Origin: Acanthamoeba sp. SK_2022b | Taxonomy: Eukaryota > Discosea > Longamoebia > Acanthamoebidae | DNA length: 64,000 bases | Direction of reading: 5' to 3' | NCBI GenBank assembly: GCA_027943245.1 | Contig: JANDJZ010000135.1 | Location: forward strand, 1-64,000 | Part shown: positions 61,318-64,000 of the stretch, piece after piece | Layout of the letters: every line of letters begins with the position of its first letter | Position numbering within the stretch: position 1 is the first letter of the stretch | Notes under the pieces: model-generated | The model's input: the letters and a program-made list of their open reading frames with translations, nothing else | Database searches by the model: none | What the model was told of the DNA's origin: nothing | Program-made: the position numbers and the translations under genes

Positions 61318-61485
61318 TTACCACTTACATACAAAAATGAATGGATTATGATGTTGTGTATGGAGATTGTCTACAGATGCTACCGCTTGTGCTTGTGATT
61401 GAGTTGTAATCCATTCATTTTTGTATGTAAGCATCCTAAGATTGAGTTGTGATCCATTCATTTTTGTATGTAAGCATCCTCCAAT
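61318..61485. repeat. Small inverted plus tandem repeat (MITE-like)
   Basis: CTTACATACAAAAATGAATGGA at 61323-61345 is the reverse complement of TCCATTCATTTTTGTATGTAAG, which occurs twice in direct orientation at about 61411-61432 and 61453-61474, each followed by CATCCT and preceded by GATTGAGTTGTRA. Confidence 0.8.
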
Positions 61486-61699
61486 AGGTTGATTTTTGGT
61501 TGTGTCAAATTCACATGAACTTCTCCTACATACATCACCATTGCCATGCCTATGGACTTACCATTTTTTGTGTGGTGTGTCAGTTCAGATGTCATGCTCC
61601 CAATTCTTCCAACATATATATGCCCATGATTGTGACCAAGGATCACCTCTACAAGCTCTATTGGTGAGCAATGATGCAGCAGGGCTACCAATGGTCTGA

Positions 61700-62650
61700 T
61701 TAAGCCATTGACCTTCTTTAAGCTCTTTCACACAGAGCACAAGAACGTCAAGTTGCCCAAGTTCTGTGTCCTGGACCCCAGCTCGGTGGAGTGCTGGATG
61801 TGCCCGCCCGGTTACTGCTCACAAGGTGGGAGTCCATGGAACACCACCTGCGCCGCCTGGGTGAGAGGGCGTGCTGTGCGGCCAGTGCTGGGAGGGCTAC
61901 AGCAAAGCCTTTGGGACTGCCGCGTGCGTGCCCGACCGGTTGTGCGACACTGTACGCTGAAAAGGGGGCTTAAACCAGCACTGCAGCCCAGACAGACAGC
62001 GTTTAAGGTATGGTGTTGAGGTGCAAGGTGTGATGGCGAGCAGTGGCGTGGTCTGTGTGGTGCTCAGTTACGTGGTTTCTTTTGGCATAGTGGTGGGTTA
62101 TCCATGATGTGGATTTTGGTGTGAAGCATCTGGAAAAGTTTGGGTGGTCGACTAATTGCCTGGTCAACGGCAGCAAAGTCACCCAGCAGTGGTGGCGGCT
62201 GGTTGCCTGGTTGGCCATCATGATGTCAACACCACAACACCACCACCCCACCACCACAACAGCACCACAACAGCACCACACCATCACTACAATACCACCA
62301 CAACCACACCAGACCCCACCACAACACCACCACAGCCTCTTTGCCATCCTCGTCCTCTTCCTCGCCTACATCTTCTACTTCCTTTGGCCAACCAGACTGC
62401 CCTCCTGTGGGGCCAGACCACTTCCTCACCTTTGGCTTGTTCCTTATCCTTGGATACGTTGTACCACTACATCTTCTTCACCATCCTGCTTGCCATGCTG
62501 TTCTTTAACTACCTTGTTAAGAGCTGGAAGGCCAAGCAGATTGGCACTGCCATCATCATCCTCTCTGCCACCTGGCACTCCTGGTACTTCGTGCCCTTCA
62601 CCTAGAGCATGGAGGTCATGGCCAAGGAGGCCAACAGGATGGAGTGGCTT
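61700..62650 (+). pseudogene. Cysteine-rich membrane-protein fragment, frames broken
   Basis: Plus-strand pieces in different frames: FCVLDPSSVECWMCPPGYCSQ (61755-61830), GVLCGQCWEGYSKAFG then TAACVPDRLC (61868-61945), and hydrophobic segments LFAILVLFLAYIFYFLWP (62340-62393) and YIFFTILLAMLFFNYLV (62468-62520). The C-x2-C and LCGxCxEGY pattern followed by membrane helices recalls large amoebal surface proteins with Cys-rich repeats and a multipass C-terminus. A one-base shift separates the two Cys-rich pieces and an in-frame stop follows DTVR. It could be a pseudogene or a gene whose introns I could not place. A CA-rich satellite patch (62226-62340) interrupts it. Confidence 0.3.
62226..62340 (+). 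repeat. CACCACAACA-type satellite patch
   Basis: CA-rich, G-poor tract of imperfect ACCACAACACC units; opposite strand bias to the tract at 62690-63300. Confidence 0.85.
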
Positions 62651-62674
62651 GAGCATGTAAAAACCGCCATTCAT

Positions 62675-64000
62675 GGAATACCATAACATGGTGTGGTGTT
62701 GTGGTGTTGGTATAAAGTTGGAGTATGTTGAGATCACCACCACAAACACCACCACACCATCAAAACCACAACAACACCATATCATCACCATAACAACAGC
62801 ATCATGGTTGTGCTGTTGTGGTGATATTGTGGTAGTGATGTTGACAATGTGGTTGTGTTGTAGTGGTGTGATGTTGTTGTGGTTTTGTGGTGGTTGTGGT
62901 TGTGATGTGGTGGTATTGTTGGTGTGGTGTTGTGTTGTTATGGTGTAGATGGTGGGGTGCTGATGTTATGGTGGTGTGTTCTTGTGGTGGAGATGTGGTG
63001 ATGTTGTGGTGATGGTGTGGTGTTGTGGGCCATTATGGTAACAGTGTGCATGTGCAGTGCCACTCAAGTCCCACAGGCAGAGGTGGTGTTGTGGTTGCGA
63101 TGATGCTGTGGAATGGTGGTGTTGGTGTGATGTTGGTGATGGTGTTGTGATGTTTTGATGTTCTGGGTTGTTGAGATGCTGTAGTGGTGAGGTGGTATTG
63201 TGGTGGAGATCTTGTGATGCTGTAGTGGTGTTGTGGTGCGATGTTGTTGAGGTGTTGAGGTGTTGTGTCTGATGGTAGTGATGTGGTATTGTTGTCACAA
63301 GAGTTTCTTCCGCTGCACAACCACAACACTACAACACAACAAAACCACAACATCACCACACCACCACCACAACAACACCACAACACCACCACCACACCAC
63401 TACAACAACAACACCACCACAACACCACCACAACATAACAATATTAACACACCACACACCTCACCACAGCAACACTAAAGACAACCAAAACAGCACAATA
63501 ACACCACCACAACACCACACTACAACTACACCACCACAACACCACCACAACACCACCACCACACCATCACCACAACACCACAACCACCACTACAACATCA
63601 CCAGAACACCATAACATCACCACAACACCACAACAACATCACCACAACACCACAACACCACAACAACAGCACCACAATACCACAATATCACCACAAAACT
63701 AGAACACCACAATCACCACAACATCACCACATCACCACAACATCATCACAACATCACCACCCCACCACCACTACACCTCCACAACATCACCACAACATCA
63801 CCACAAAATCATCACCACAACCACAGCACAGCAACACACACCATCACCACACCATCACCGCAACACTACATCACAACACATCACTAACACCATCCCAACC
63901 ACACCAATCCCACAAAACCACAACAACACCATAACACAACACTACACCACACCACCACAACATCACCACACCACACCACACCACGCCACACCACACCACA
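62675..64000. repeat. Strand-asymmetric TGGTG / CACCA satellite, continues beyond window
   Basis: From about 62690 to 63300 the plus strand is almost only G and T (TGTTGTGGTGGT units), broken by a short CA-rich patch at 62740-62800. From 63310 to the window end it is almost only A and C (ACCACAACACCACC units). The base-composition switch at about 63300 makes the two halves roughly complementary. Confidence 0.9.

Overview
The window looks like nuclear DNA of a free-living amoeba, most likely Acanthamoeba or a close relative. This is an inference from GC-rich exons split by many short GT-AG introns (often 50-120 bp and filled with TG/CA repeats), very tight gene spacing, an actin-derived pseudogene, eukaryotic tRNA genes with internal promoters, and typical amoebozoan families (F-box, LRR, RasGAP/VPS9, DEP). 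Exon models were built by hand from splice sites and reading frame. For every complete multi-exon gene reported the exon lengths sum to a multiple of three, except where a lesion is stated.

Layout. 0-19.5 kb is a dense gene block: a DEP-domain protein (minus, cut by the window edge), a zinc-finger protein with a GIY-YIG-like C-terminus, tail-anchored cytochrome b5, a secreted beta-helix-like protein, an unannotated tRNA-like structured RNA, an intronless F-box protein, a 22-exon FUSC/ALMT-type membrane transporter, an SLC35B-type nucleotide-sulfate/sugar transporter, a 17-exon ASCH-LRR protein, and tRNA-Lys. 19.9-34.8 kb holds two copies, in inverted orientation, of an F-box/EF1A-like GTPase gene. 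They flank about 9 kb of lower-GC DNA made of dispersed repeats and a dead Ty3/Gypsy chromovirus. 34.8-46.2 kb is a second accessory zone: a dead DDE transposase, an internally deleted actin pseudogene, a PPR gene with almost identical repeats, a TGG/TGTTG satellite, and Ty1/Copia and GHTHEDIDQ-type repeat fragments.

46.3-58.0 kb returns to dense genes: a 26-exon RasGAP-VPS9 protein (GAPVD1/RME-6 type), a DNAJC8-like splicing co-chaperone with a proline-rich tail, a hyperacidic protein with a C-terminal CaaX box, and a mitochondrial ISCA2-type Fe-S assembly protein. 58.3-60.3 kb is a cluster of five tRNA genes (Tyr with intron, Trp, Arg, Val, Leu). 60.3-64 kb is repeats, a broken cysteine-rich membrane-protein fragment, and strand-asymmetric CA/TG-rich satellite running off the end.

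Most notable items: the tRNA-like RNA candidate at 6103-6263; the F-box to translational-GTPase fusion, duplicated in inverted orientation with complementary lesions; the ASCH-LRR fusion; four GC-AG introns sharing an AG|GCA(C/T) donor; and the PPR array whose units are nearly identical in DNA. The genes are mostly unrelated housekeeping and signalling functions; no operon-like pathway links them.
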